Source of the DNA: Christiangramia sp.
GTDB taxonomy: Bacteria; Bacteroidota; Bacteroidia; Flavobacteriales; Flavobacteriaceae
Assembly (NCBI GenBank): GCA_024644145.1
Contig: JAHELO010000085.1
Span: 1 to 6,872, forward strand
Length of the DNA: 6,872 nt
Direction: 5' to 3'
Shown here: positions 1-5,908 of the stretch, one piece after another
How positions within the stretch are numbered: the stretch's first letter is position 1
Layout of the letters: each line of letters begins with the position of its first letter
Position numbers and translations under genes: made by a program
The notes under the pieces: model-generated
What the model was told of the DNA's origin: nothing
The model's input: only the letters and a program-made list of their open reading frames with translations
Databases searched by the model: none

Positions 1-1697
1 CCTCCGTAAAGCTTATTCAAATGAGGTAAGCTTTTCCATTTTAAAAATTGCGAAAAATAAGGGCGATCGTCTGTTGTGGGCTGAATATTGAAATTATAGT
101 TCTTGTATAGTATTTCTTCCTTTCCCGACAAAAATTTATCGGTTAAACTGAAAAGACTTTGATCTTGAAGTTGATTATACTGCATTCGATCCTGTTGCGA
201 AATGCCGTCTAGAATCAACGGATCGAAAGCCAGCCTGTCACAAAATAATTTCACTTTCTCAATGTCTTCTTTGGAGAATGGCTCCTTTTTTAAAATATAG
301 GTTATGTTATTCCAGCTTCTAATCGCTATAAGGTGTTTTTCAGGATCATTGACACCTTCATTCTTCAGTGTTTCTATAAGACTAGCTGTCAATTTTAACG
401 GAGCTCTGTAAGGATAATCAGTCCATACGGTAGCAGAAATGATCCCATCGGGTTCAAGGTGATGAAACATTAATTCAAAAGCTTCCAGGGTTAAATTATA
501 TTCTTCCTGTATCGCCTGTATTCCTGCAGTTCCTCCAAAGGCTCCAATATCGGGCAAACTTATTAGACCATATGAGTCCCTGGAATTTGCAAGAAAAGAT
601 CGGGCATCCTTATTGTAGAATTCAACCTGGTTCACATTCTCATTCCACTGTTCATTAAGATCCATGAAAAGCGGATGTGCTTCAACATGATGAATAATTT
701 CCATATTATGCTGAGCGAAATAATGAGTTCTAATTCCTGTACCTGCATTTAATACCAGAACCTTTGGAGAAGAAATAAGCTCCATAGTTAAACCAGAGGT
801 GGTAAAATCGACAATCCTGCTATCCTCAGATGTTTTTAGAACAGCCCCGGCCCAATCTCCATTATTAAATACCGCATTGGTCACAGGTATCTCACCTGAA
901 TAAGCTAAACTTAGACCAGGTGCATATCTTAAAACATTTGAATTTACATATTCTACCCAGCCATATGGACTATTACTGGCCCTAATCACCTTGGTATCTG
1001 GCAGATCCAGGGTTTGTTTAATACTTTTAAACTGAGATTTGTTCAAATGCAACGGTGAAGTAAGACTTAAAATCAAGAGTAATAAAGAAAGGCTAAGACT
1101 TAAACCTATCCACCAGAACCTGTTTCTAAGAGGCAGAACAAAAAATGCTGATATAATGGCAATCAATCCTGTAAAAAAGGGAATTTGAGAGGGTGTGGCA
1201 ATCCAGAAAAATAAAATTGCTATTAATCCCCCAATTCCAGACCCAAGTAGATTACTAAAATATAACTTTCCAATCTTACCGGTAAAAATTATAAAGGCCA
1301 TTCCTATTACAAGGGCACACAGGAAAAAAGGAAGAAAAAATAATAATTCGAACAAAAAGAGACGCCAAATCTCCCGCCGCTCAACAAATAATAGATAGGT
1401 ATCAAAACCGGCAAAATCTTGCCCTGATAACCAAATGCTCAAGGGCATAAATATTCCAGTTAATATAGTGCACAGAGGCATAATGACTACGGCCCTTTTA
1501 ATAAACTGCTTCCTGAATAGTGCGAGAAAGGTACCGGCAGCTCCAAAGCCCAATAAAGCTATAGCTATTACCATATACGCAAAATGGTGCCATTGCACAA
1601 TAGAAAGATATTGCATTAGGCTTAGCTGAAAGGCAATCATGGAAGCTGATAGCAAGGCGATCGTAAAAAGGAGACGATTAAAAGAAAAAACTCCCAT
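1..1697 (-). CDS. Membrane-bound spermidine-synthase-like (SAM methyltransferase-fold) protein, 3' end beyond window
   Basis: I translated this frame by hand: 565 codons are open from an ATG at 1697 to the left window edge, with no stop, so the C-terminus is missing. Residues about 10-213 contain roughly seven hydrophobic segments (near 10-32, 38-61, 68-90, 113-139, 146-167, 171-190, 194-213), so it is an inner-membrane protein. A soluble Rossmann-type domain follows: a motif-I-like VLVLNAGTG (313-321), an acidic residue after the next strand (E339), NKDARSFL (362-369, resembling the GDAR.fL segment of spermidine synthases), and LTLEAFELMFHHLEPDGII (402-420). PTTDDRPYF (540-548) is a hallmark of membrane-fused spermidine-synthase-like proteins, which usually continue into more helices. 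The position where polyamine synthases carry their catalytic Asp reads YGLISLPD (376-383), so aminopropyl transfer is doubtful and the substrate is unknown. The start overlaps the pcm stop by one base (TGATG), implying translational coupling. The family is fairly certain; the function is not. Confidence 0.85.
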   Translation of the reverse strand, partial: MGVFSFNRLLFTIALLSASMIAFQLSLMQYLSIVQWHHFAYMVIAIALLGFGAAGTFLALFRKQFIKRAVVIMPLCTILTGIFMPLSIWLSGQDFAGFDTYLLFVERREIWRLFLFELLFFLPFFLCALVIGMAFIIFTGKIGKLYFSNLLGSGIGGLIAILFFWIATPSQIPFFTGLIAIISAFFVLPLRNRFWWIGLSLSLSLLLLILSLTSPLHLNKSQFKSIKQTLDLPDTKVIRASNSPYGWVEYVNSNVLRYAPGLSLAYSGEIPVTNAVFNNGDWAGAVLKTSEDSRIVDFTTSGLTMELISSPKVLVLNAGTGIRTHYFAQHNMEIIHHVEAHPLFMDLNEQWNENVNQVEFYNKDARSFLANSRDSYGLISLPDIGAFGGTAGIQAIQEEYNLTLEAFELMFHHLEPDGIISATVWTDYPYRAPLKLTASLIETLKNEGVNDPEKHLIAIRSWNNITYILKKEPFSKEDIEKVKLFCDRLAFDPLILDGISQQDRMQYNQLQDQSLFSLTDKFLSGKEEILYKNYNFNIQPTTDDRPYFSQFLKWKSLPHLNKLYG

Positions 1698-2392
1698 CAG
1701 CTGCGGGTAAAGGGTACAAATCGTACGGGTAATAAATTTTTAGTTTTCCATTTACCTCCTTTGGTTTTTTCTACAAGTACTAATTGCTGGGCAGTAAAGG
1801 GAGCACCCACAGGGATGATCATTCTCCCACCTTCTTTTAATTGCTCAATTAAGGGTGGAGGAATAAACCCAGATGCCGCGGTAACCACAATGGCATCATA
1901 AGGTGCAAATTCTTCCCAACCATGGTACCCATCTGCTATTTTTATTTCAATATTGGAATAGCCTAAATTGTCAAGATTATTTTTTGCTCTTTCTCCAAGG
2001 GGTTCCACGATCTCTATACTGTATACTTTCTCTACGATCTCAGCAAGCACAGCGGCCTGATATCCAGATCCCGTACCAATTTCAAGTACCTTCATACCAG
2101 GCTTCGGTTTTATTACCTGGGTCATATAAGCAACTATATAGGGTTGAGAAATAGTTTGACCGTGCCCGATGGGAAGGGGTCGGTCTTCATAGGCATGAAC
2201 TATTTGTGGCCCAGGTACTAAATTATGTCGCTCCACGTTACGCAACGCATCCAGGGTTGCTTTATCATTAATTCCTCGAGCCACTATTTGATTCTCAACC
2301 ATATCCAGCCGTCTTTCCTTATATCTGTCTTTTTGGTGATTAGGAATCGAGAAATAAAGTATGATCCATATTAGAAAAAGTATATTTTTCAT
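1697..2392 (-). CDS. pcm: Protein-L-isoaspartate O-methyltransferase, with N-terminal signal/anchor
   Basis: This 231-residue protein uses S-adenosylmethionine to methylate L-isoaspartyl residues in damaged proteins, starting their repair to aspartate. The family signature is clear: MVENQIVARGI (31-41), LPIGHGQTISQPYIVA (73-88, substrate and active-site loop), SAM motif I VLEIGTGSGYQAAVLAEIV (102-120), an acidic residue after strand 2 (SIEIVEP, 125-131), PYDAIVVTAA (164-173), EGGRMIIPVG (187-196) and the terminal VRFVP (223-227). E. coli Pcm aligns from about residue 26. The first ~25 residues are therefore an extension, with a hydrophobic stretch at about 4-16 behind MKN. That suggests a signal peptide or membrane anchor and a periplasmic location, as in other Bacteroidetes homologues. 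No lipobox Cys and no clear AxA cleavage site are visible. The 2392 start is preferred because it supplies this leader; M31 would give a cytosolic form. No Shine-Dalgarno is seen upstream. It is first in an operon with the membrane protein downstream. Confidence 0.95.
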   Translation of the reverse strand: MKNILFLIWIILYFSIPNHQKDRYKERRLDMVENQIVARGINDKATLDALRNVERHNLVPGPQIVHAYEDRPLPIGHGQTISQPYIVAYMTQVIKPKPGMKVLEIGTGSGYQAAVLAEIVEKVYSIEIVEPLGERAKNNLDNLGYSNIEIKIADGYHGWEEFAPYDAIVVTAASGFIPPPLIEQLKEGGRMIIPVGAPFTAQQLVLVEKTKGGKWKTKNLLPVRFVPFTRS

Positions 2393-2418
2393 GAATTTTT
2401 ACTGGTCTCATTATCTAT

Positions 2419-2426
2419 TAAATATA
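2419..2426 (-). promoter_or_regulatory. Weak candidate -7 box for pcm operon
   Basis: On the minus strand this reads TATATTTA, one mismatch from the Bacteroidetes -7 consensus TAnnTTTG, 26 bases before the pcm ATG. No TTG is present at the expected -33 distance. The surroundings are very AT-rich, so a chance match is quite possible. Confidence 0.2.
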
Positions 2427-2463
2427 AGCATTTTTTCATCTTAAAAAACTGATTTTGAAACAC

Positions 2464-2486
2464 ATAGATTAAGAACCCGAATCTAT
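2464..2486. repeat. 7+7 bp perfect inverted repeat, candidate operator in divergent promoter region
   Basis: ATAGATT (2464-2470) and AATCTAT (2480-2486) are perfect inverted copies separated by nine bases (2471-2479). The dyad lies between the divergent pcm operon and the TIGR02757 gene. Its right arm falls about 22 bases upstream of the -7 box at 2509, where the -33 element would be expected. This geometry suits a transcription-factor site. There is no T-tract after it, so a terminator is unlikely. The regulatory role is inferred. Confidence 0.4.
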
Positions 2487-2508
2487 ACCAGGCTTCTTGC
2501 TGAAATTA

Positions 2509-2516
2509 TATCTTTG
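2509..2516 (+). promoter_or_regulatory. Bacteroidetes-type -7 box upstream of the TIGR02757 gene
   Basis: TATCTTTG matches the -7 consensus TAnnTTTG of Bacteroidetes sigma factors exactly. Transcription would start around 2520-2523 and give a leader of only about 20 bases before the ATG at 2540. The only nearby TTG (2497-2499) is just nine bases upstream, too close for a standard -33 element, so the upstream half is missing or degenerate. Confidence 0.45.
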
Positions 2517-2539
2517 CGGAAAGATTAATGAAGATTTAG

Positions 2540-3316
2540 ATGAAATTGAAAAGAGCTGAGCTTAAGGATTTTTTGGATCAAAAAGTTGATCTCTACAATA
2601 CTCCTCGATTCATTGAAACAGACCCTGTTCAAATCCCGCATTTATTTAATAAAAAGGAAGATGTTGAAATTGCGGGTTTTCTGACCGCCACCATAGCCTG
2701 GGGAAACAGAAAGAGTATCCTGAAAAACTCAAACAGATTGATGCAATTGATGGATATGGCCCCATATGAATATGTTATGAACCATGAGCAAAATGACCTG
2801 GATCATCTGGATGGTTTTGTGCATCGCACTTTTAATTCCCTGGATCTTTTATTTTTTATAAAATCTCTAAAAAACATATATACTTATCATAACGGGCTGG
2901 AAAGCGTATTTACTCAACATGCTTCAGCTACCAGTCTTCAACCCGCCATCCATGAATTTCGCAAGGTATTTCTGGAGCTGCCACATTTGCAAAGAACCGA
3001 AAAACATATAAGTGATCCTTTTCGGAATTCTGCGGCAAAAAGAATCAACATGTTCTTAAGGTGGATGGTAAGAAATGATAAGGCTGGAGTGGATTTCGGT
3101 ATCTGGAAGAGCATCTCACCTTCCACTCTATCCTGCCCACTAGATGTACACTCGGGAAATGTGGCACGCAAGCTGGGAATTTTAAAGAGAAAAATGAATG
3201 ATGCCAAGGCTGTAGCCGAGTTAGATCTTAATTTGAGAAAATTGGATGCAACAGATCCTGTGAAATATGATTTCGCCCTTTTCGGACTCGGCGTTTTTGA
3301 AAAAGGGAATTTCTAG
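2540..3316 (+). CDS. TIGR02757 family protein (DUF2400), HhH-glycosylase-like
   Basis: This 258-residue soluble protein has no signal peptide or membrane segment. Segments typical of the TIGR02757/DUF2400 family are visible: DVEIAGFLTATIAWGNRKSI (41-60), SAAKRINMFLRWMVR (164-178), GVDFGIW (183-189), CPLDVHSGNVARKLGIL (199-215) and YDFALFGLGVF (243-253). The length is normal for the family, and no biochemical function is established for it that I know of. The segment around D202 (LDVHSGNVARKLG) resembles the VDTHVxRVxxRLG segment of HhH-GPD DNA glycosylases such as endonuclease III, where this Asp is catalytic. A nucleic-acid repair role is therefore possible, but this is inference from motif likeness. 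The helix-hairpin-helix LPGVG motif and the FeS cysteine cluster of Nth are not seen. The ATG at 2540 is chosen because an upstream ATG at 2528 meets TAG after three codons. The gene is divergent from pcm and is separated from the kinases by a possible weak terminator. Confidence 0.9.
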   Translation: MKLKRAELKDFLDQKVDLYNTPRFIETDPVQIPHLFNKKEDVEIAGFLTATIAWGNRKSILKNSNRLMQLMDMAPYEYVMNHEQNDLDHLDGFVHRTFNSLDLLFFIKSLKNIYTYHNGLESVFTQHASATSLQPAIHEFRKVFLELPHLQRTEKHISDPFRNSAAKRINMFLRWMVRNDKAGVDFGIWKSISPSTLSCPLDVHSGNVARKLGILKRKMNDAKAVAELDLNLRKLDATDPVKYDFALFGLGVFEKGNF

Positions 3317-3339
3317 GAGTTGTTTTTTTCCTTTTTTTT
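3300..3339 (+). terminator. Possible weak rho-independent terminator after the TIGR02757 gene
   Basis: AAAAAGGGAA (3300-3309) can pair with the T/C tract at 3327-3336 through TTTTT, two G-C pairs, one G-T wobble and two A-T pairs, with a loop of about 17 bases. Three further Ts follow. The stem is AT-rich and starts inside the last codons of the gene, so it is weak. The thymine tracts are the firmest part of the evidence. Confidence 0.3.
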
Positions 3340-3351
3340 AGTTTTCTTTAA

Positions 3352-3363
3352 CAAATTAATTTG
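3352..3363. repeat. 12-bp perfect palindrome upstream of the first GAF kinase
   Basis: CAAATTAATTTG is its own reverse complement and ends 13 bases before the kinase ATG at 3377. Its right half (TTAATTTG, 3356-3363) also resembles a -7 box with one mismatch, so the palindrome could be an operator overlapping the promoter. The region is AT-rich and chance is not excluded. Confidence 0.3.
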
Positions 3364-3376
3364 ATATTAATTCTTA

Positions 3377-4588
3377 ATGCTCAGTCCCCCAATTCCCGCC
3401 AATGAAGATAAACGGCTTGATTCAATTAAAAAGCTTGATATCATTGGCTCCCTTCCAGACGAAACCTACGACAGCATCACTCAGCTCGCCAGTGCAATTT
3501 GTGATACGCCAATAGCGCTTATCACAATCCTTGGCGAAGACATGAATTGGTTTAAGTCTAAAGTGGGTGTTGATATTACCGAATCTGAAAGAAAATACTC
3601 TTTCTGCGGGCACGCGATACTGGAGCCACAGAGTTTATTTGAAATACCAGATACATTACAGGATATACGGTTTATGGATAATCCACTGGTAATAGCAGAG
3701 GAAAACGGAGTTAGATTTTATGCCGGCGTTCCTATCCTGGATGACCAGGGATTACCTTTGGGAACCTTATGTGTTCTGGATTCCAAAACCCATCAGTTAA
3801 GCGAAAGCCAGAAAACTTCTCTTAAAGCCCTGGCGAAACAGGTAGAAGTACTTTTTGAATACCGCCGGAAAAATCAGGACCTGGAAAAAATTAAGAATGA
3901 ACTGGATGAGAACAACCGCATTTTAAGGGAATTCGCCAGTACAGTTTCCCATGATCTAAAAATGCCTCTGGCAAATATGATTATCACTGCAGATATTTTA
4001 AAGGCAAAATATTCTCACGACTTTGATGAAGAAGGAATAAATTATATTAATTACCTGAAACAATCAGGTCTTACCCTGAGTGAATATATAAACGGCTTAC
4101 TGGACCATTATTCCAGTAACGTGAATGCTGAAACAGATCAGGAATTCTTCCTGAACGATCTATTGGAGGATATTATAGACCTGCTGAATATCGCTGAAAA
4201 TTGTGAGATTAATCTGCCAGACAATAACCTTCAGATTTTTGGGAATAGTGCTGCGATAGGTCAAATCTTCATGAATCTTATCAGCAATAGTCTAAAATAT
4301 AACAATCAGGAAAGAATTATAATAGAAATAGATTGTACGGAGAACCGTGAGTTCTTCAATTTCAGTATTAGCGATAATGGAATTGGAATTCCCAGCAGTA
4401 AACATGACCAGATATTTGAACTTTTCACCACGGCTGCAGATATAGATCGCCAGGGAAAAAAAGGCCATGGGATAGGACTTTCTACAGTGAAAAAACTGGT
4501 GGACAGCCTTGGAGGAAATATTCGTGTTAGGTCTGAAGAAGGAAAAGGAACATGCTTTGAATTTAGTATAAGGCGTTATATTCAGTAG
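3377..4588 (+). CDS. GAF domain sensor histidine kinase (first of a tandem pair)
   Basis: This 403-residue cytoplasmic kinase has no membrane segment. An N-terminal GAF domain (about 20-165) carries the strong signature of this sensor subfamily: MNWFKSKVG (56-64), YSFCGHAIL (74-82), DIRFMDNPLV (96-105), GVRFYAGVPI (111-120) and LGTLCVLD (128-135). A helical linker, probably coiled coil, spans about 157-186. HisKA follows with phosphoacceptor H192 in SHDLKMPL (191-198). The HATPase domain has N-box NLISNSLKYN (300-309), G1 DNGIGIP (333-339), F-box FELF (347-350) and G2 GHGIGLS (363-369). All residues needed for ATP binding and autophosphorylation appear present. There is no receiver domain and no response regulator nearby, so its partner must be encoded elsewhere. 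The GAF ligand or signal is unknown. In the E/DxxT/N position after the His it reads DLK, so the usual phosphatase Thr/Asn is replaced by Lys. The next gene is a same-strand paralog of nearly equal length, starting 68 bases downstream. Confidence 0.95.
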   Translation: MLSPPIPANEDKRLDSIKKLDIIGSLPDETYDSITQLASAICDTPIALITILGEDMNWFKSKVGVDITESERKYSFCGHAILEPQSLFEIPDTLQDIRFMDNPLVIAEENGVRFYAGVPILDDQGLPLGTLCVLDSKTHQLSESQKTSLKALAKQVEVLFEYRRKNQDLEKIKNELDENNRILREFASTVSHDLKMPLANMIITADILKAKYSHDFDEEGINYINYLKQSGLTLSEYINGLLDHYSSNVNAETDQEFFLNDLLEDIIDLLNIAENCEINLPDNNLQIFGNSAAIGQIFMNLISNSLKYNNQERIIIEIDCTENREFFNFSISDNGIGIPSSKHDQIFELFTTAADIDRQGKKGHGIGLSTVKKLVDSLGGNIRVRSEEGKGTCFEFSIRRYIQ

Positions 4589-4610
4589 ATTAAGATTTTT
4601 TTAGGTAAAA

Positions 4611-4634
4611 GTTGTTTATATTTAAATAACTTTA
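4611..4634 (+). promoter_or_regulatory. Inverted repeat overlapping a -7-like box upstream of the second kinase
   Basis: GTTGTTTA (4611-4618) and TAAATAAC (4623-4630) form an imperfect dyad with seven of eight matched positions and a four-base spacer; the odd position would be a G-U wobble in RNA. TAACTTTA (4627-4634) overlaps the right arm and is one mismatch from TAnnTTTG, 22 bases before the ATG at 4657. This may be a separate promoter with an operator for the second kinase. AT-richness makes chance possible. Confidence 0.3.
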
Positions 4635-4656
4635 GTTCAGGATTTTATCGGGGAAA

Positions 4657-5859
4657 ATGCACAATCAACTAATTCCCTTCAATGAAAAGCTACGGCGAAG
4701 AGCATTGAAGGAATATAATATTATAAGTACGGGACCAGACGATGATTATGATAATCTTACGTTTCTTGCTGCCTGTATCTCTAATTCTCCCGTTGCAAAA
4801 ATCAATATTGTCGACAATAAACGCATATGGAATAAATCTTCCTATGGTTCTGATATTAAGGAAATAGACAGGAAAAATTCTTTCTCAGACCTGGCTATTC
4901 ATAGTGACGCTTCTATCTGTATTTTAAATAAAAGCAAAGACCCCGGAATATTTAAAGCTGCAGAAGGTATCTATGAGCGTGACTATTCTTTCTATGCGGG
5001 TGTACCTTTATATAATCCTGAAGGTCTTGCCATTGCGGTACTTTGTATTTTCGATACTGAAGAAAAGGAACTTACACAGGATCAGCAAAAAGGTTTAAAG
5101 GCACTGGCCAGGCAGACGATGAATCTATTTGAATTCAGGAAACAACGGCTTAAGCTCTATGAGGTTCAAAAAAAGCTAAAGGAGAAATACCAGGAGCTGG
5201 AAAAATTTGCCAGTCTTGTTTCTCATGATCTTAAATCACCGCTTGCTAATATTATCTCCTTGAGTGAATTGCTGCGTGACGAAAATGAAGGTAAATTTGA
5301 TGAGGATACCGAACAGTATCTTAAGTTTCTTGTGGAATCCTCCTACTCCCTTCGAAATTATATAGACGGTATATTAAGTTTTTACCGCAGTGATCACGTA
5401 CTTGAGAAAGATCACACCAATGTAGACCTGCATAAACTTTTGAAAGGTATCGTAGACCTGTATCAGGTGGCAGATGATATAAAAATTAGTTACCCAGAGA
5501 ATGTTACCCTTCATAATGTAAATAAAGCCGCACTAACACAGGTTTTCATGAACCTAATTAGCAATGCCTTAAAATACAACGATAAGAAACTTAGAAAAGT
5601 GGATATCAACGTTGAAATCACTGATGAATTCTATTTATTCAAGATCAAAGACAACGGTAAGGGCATTCCTCAGGATAAATATGAGAAGATCTTTGAACTT
5701 TTTACAACTCTTGATTCCACAGACCGTGACGGAAGTTTAGGTAGTGGTATAGGTCTGGCTACGGTTAAAAAGCTAATTGAATCCATGGGCGGATCAATTT
5801 CTCTTGATTCTGAAGTTGGCGAAGGCAGCAATTTTAAATTCTCCATTAAAAGGTATTAG
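4657..5859 (+). CDS. GAF-like sensor histidine kinase (second of tandem pair, divergent sensor domain)
   Basis: This 400-residue soluble paralog of the preceding kinase aligns with it along its whole length. The transmitter is intact: H190 in SHDLKSPL (189-196), N-box NLISNALKYN (299-308), G1 DNGKGIP (332-338), F-box FELF (346-349) and G2 GSGIGLA (362-368). A lysine/glutamate-rich coiled-coil linker covers about 155-185. The GAF region (about 20-160) has diverged. FCGH of the first kinase is FSDL here (76-79), the DNPLV loop is lost, GVRFYAGVP becomes DYSFYAGVP (109-117), and LGTLCVLD becomes IAVLCIFD (126-133). The fold probably persists while the ligand pocket differs or is lost. There is no receiver domain, DNA-binding domain or adjacent response regulator. 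CGGGGAAA directly before the ATG is the only purine-rich start context. Likely origin: tandem gene duplication followed by sensor divergence. Its signal and partner cannot be told from sequence. Confidence 0.93.
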   Translation: MHNQLIPFNEKLRRRALKEYNIISTGPDDDYDNLTFLAACISNSPVAKINIVDNKRIWNKSSYGSDIKEIDRKNSFSDLAIHSDASICILNKSKDPGIFKAAEGIYERDYSFYAGVPLYNPEGLAIAVLCIFDTEEKELTQDQQKGLKALARQTMNLFEFRKQRLKLYEVQKKLKEKYQELEKFASLVSHDLKSPLANIISLSELLRDENEGKFDEDTEQYLKFLVESSYSLRNYIDGILSFYRSDHVLEKDHTNVDLHKLLKGIVDLYQVADDIKISYPENVTLHNVNKAALTQVFMNLISNALKYNDKKLRKVDINVEITDEFYLFKIKDNGKGIPQDKYEKIFELFTTLDSTDRDGSLGSGIGLATVKKLIESMGGSISLDSEVGEGSNFKFSIKRY

Positions 5860-5881
5860 CGCTTAATCACATTTCATTTTC

Positions 5882-5889
5882 TATATTTG
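5882..5889 (+). promoter_or_regulatory. Bacteroidetes-type -7 box upstream of the BatA-type gene
   Basis: TATATTTG matches TAnnTTTG exactly and lies 19 bases before the ATG at 5909, implying a start near 5893-5896 and a leader of about 15 bases. No TTG is found at the -33 distance. If real, the BatA-type gene is transcribed independently of the kinases, although only 49 bases separate it from them. Confidence 0.45.
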
Positions 5890-5908
5890 AGAAACCTTAT
5901 TCCTGAAT

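Noticed and set aside
1195..1629. Two open frames on the plus strand (1195-1398 and 1435-1629)
   Set aside because: They lie antisense within the membrane protein coding frame, have low-complexity Lys/Asn-rich or unrecognisable translations, and show no start context.
1903..2154. Plus-strand open frame opposite pcm
   Set aside because: It is an antisense shadow of a strongly conserved enzyme and has no recognisable family.
2938..3613. Minus-strand open frames 2938-3207 and 3422-3613
   Set aside because: Both are antisense to conserved segments of the TIGR02757 protein and the first kinase and match nothing recognisable.
4589..4656. T-run after the first kinase (about 4595-4602) as a terminator
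   Set aside because: No GC-containing hairpin precedes it, and the only dyad in the gap (4611-4630) is downstream and nearly all AT.
5853..5868. Near-palindrome ATTAGCGCTTAAT around the stop of the second kinase
   Set aside because: It is interrupted by an extra T, is short, and has no following T-tract, so neither a terminator nor an operator can be supported.
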